A stretch of DNA of 64,000 nucleotides from Marispirochaeta sp. (GTDB taxonomy: Bacteria; Spirochaetota; Spirochaetia; JC444; Marispirochaetaceae). The position numbers and the translations under genes were made by a program. Positions 63,656 through 64,000 of this stretch are shown here, piece by piece (position 1 is the stretch's first letter; every line of letters starts with the position of its first letter). The notes beneath the pieces are model-generated. The model was given only the letters and a program-made list of their open reading frames with translations, was not told the DNA's origin and did not search any database. The stretch lies in the NCBI RefSeq assembly GCF_963668165.1, contig NZ_OY764213.1, forward strand, positions 62,001 to 126,000, written 5' to 3'.

Positions 63656-64000
63656 CTAGGTTGATTTTTGTATGACTGAACCGGAATTCTGCAAAATTAC
63701 GTAACGCAACCCCGATTTTCCCTCGGTTCCAGTCTTTTTGTAGACCCTCGTTACATGAGTTTTGACGGTGGGCATCGCAATGCCAAGAGCGGCACCGATC
63801 TCCTTGTAGGAATACGACTTAATTAAAAGCTCCATTACCTCAACCTCGCGCTGCGTCAGGTCGAACCTCTGCTGGAGTTCGGCCGGCGAAAGCAACTCCG
63901 TGGCTTCCTTTCGTCGATGTACCATGTAGTACACCGAAAAGATCAGCGCCGACATCGTGACAAATAGATATACCACCGCGTCCACCACGTGAAATCCAGA
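63656..64000 (-). CDS. LuxR-type regulator, C-terminal part (cut by window edge)
   Basis: At least 114 residues, open to the window end. A membrane helix (VYLFVTMSALIFSVYYMVH) precedes a LuxR/NarL helix-turn-helix (LTQREVEVMELLIKSYSYKE, IGAALGIAMPTVKTHVTRVY). The protein is probably a multi-pass membrane sensor with a cytoplasmic DNA-binding domain. It may control the neighbouring hydrolase operon. Confidence 0.82.
   Translation of the reverse strand, partial: SGFHVVDAVVYLFVTMSALIFSVYYMVHRRKEATELLSPAELQQRFDLTQREVEVMELLIKSYSYKEIGAALGIAMPTVKTHVTRVYKKTGTEGKSGLRYVILQNSGSVIQKST

Noticed and set aside
1..64000. tRNA or rRNA genes
   Set aside because: No cloverleaf with a TTCGA/TTCAA arm and CCA-type end, and no rRNA signature, was seen on reading either strand.

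Overview
The window looks like an accessory, rearranged stretch of a spirochaete-type chromosome or a metagenomic relative of one. Reasons are a decayed cheX-cheY pair in tandem, the mix of TRAP and carbohydrate ABC import operons, and a sugar locus whose protein style recalls Sphaerochaeta. This assignment is inference: there is no rRNA or other marker gene. I found no tRNA, rRNA or CRISPR array.

Layout. 1-3.2 kb: a SAM methyltransferase, a frameshifted MutS-like ATPase and an IS91-type transposase remnant. 3.3-8.6 kb (minus strand): an ethanolamine ammonia-lyase operon (eutB, eutC) with a complete DctPQM TRAP transporter. 9-12.4 kb: one broken and one intact aldo/keto reductase and a MocR-type regulator lacking the expected PLP lysine. 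12.6-18.6 kb: repeats, a broken tyrosine recombinase, an internally deleted IS1634 element, VapBC, and a 914-residue secreted protein of unknown function. 18.7-30.9 kb: a sugar catabolic island (dehydrogenase, GH2 hydrolase, ABC importer, two AraC regulators, a DUF5107/TPR protein). 31-35.3 kb: an IS3 element, then an IS5-family element interrupted by an IS110 element. 35.3-40.8 kb: single-gene units (unknown protein plus dCTP deaminase, Fic, RidA, PhzF, broken cheX/cheY) separated by hairpin repeats and a 155-nt group II intron-like RNA. 40.8-47.1 kb: a second sugar locus (ADP-dependent sugar kinase family, DeoR, ABC importer, class II aldolase). 47.3-53.7 kb: more repeats, an alpha/beta hydrolase, a second intron-like RNA fused to a truncated dehydrogenase, a DUF4386/oxidoreductase pair, a broken regulator and a 2H phosphoesterase with a DUF488 stub. 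54-64 kb: a NagB/PIG-L fusion protein, a lipoprotein serine protease, flavodoxin plus TetR, a transposase remnant, a surface protein, a beta-lactamase-fold hydrolase and a partial LuxR regulator.

The most unusual signals are four. (1) A same-orientation hairpin repeat family separates cassette-like genes. (2) Two 155-nt group II intron-like RNAs differ by a compensatory base-pair change in the domain V-like hairpin. (3) An IS110 sits inside the inverted repeat of an IS5-family element, and its non-coding end carries an 8-nt match to its own insertion site, as a bridge RNA model would predict. (4) A large secreted ankyrin/coiled-coil protein lies directly behind a toxin-antitoxin pair.
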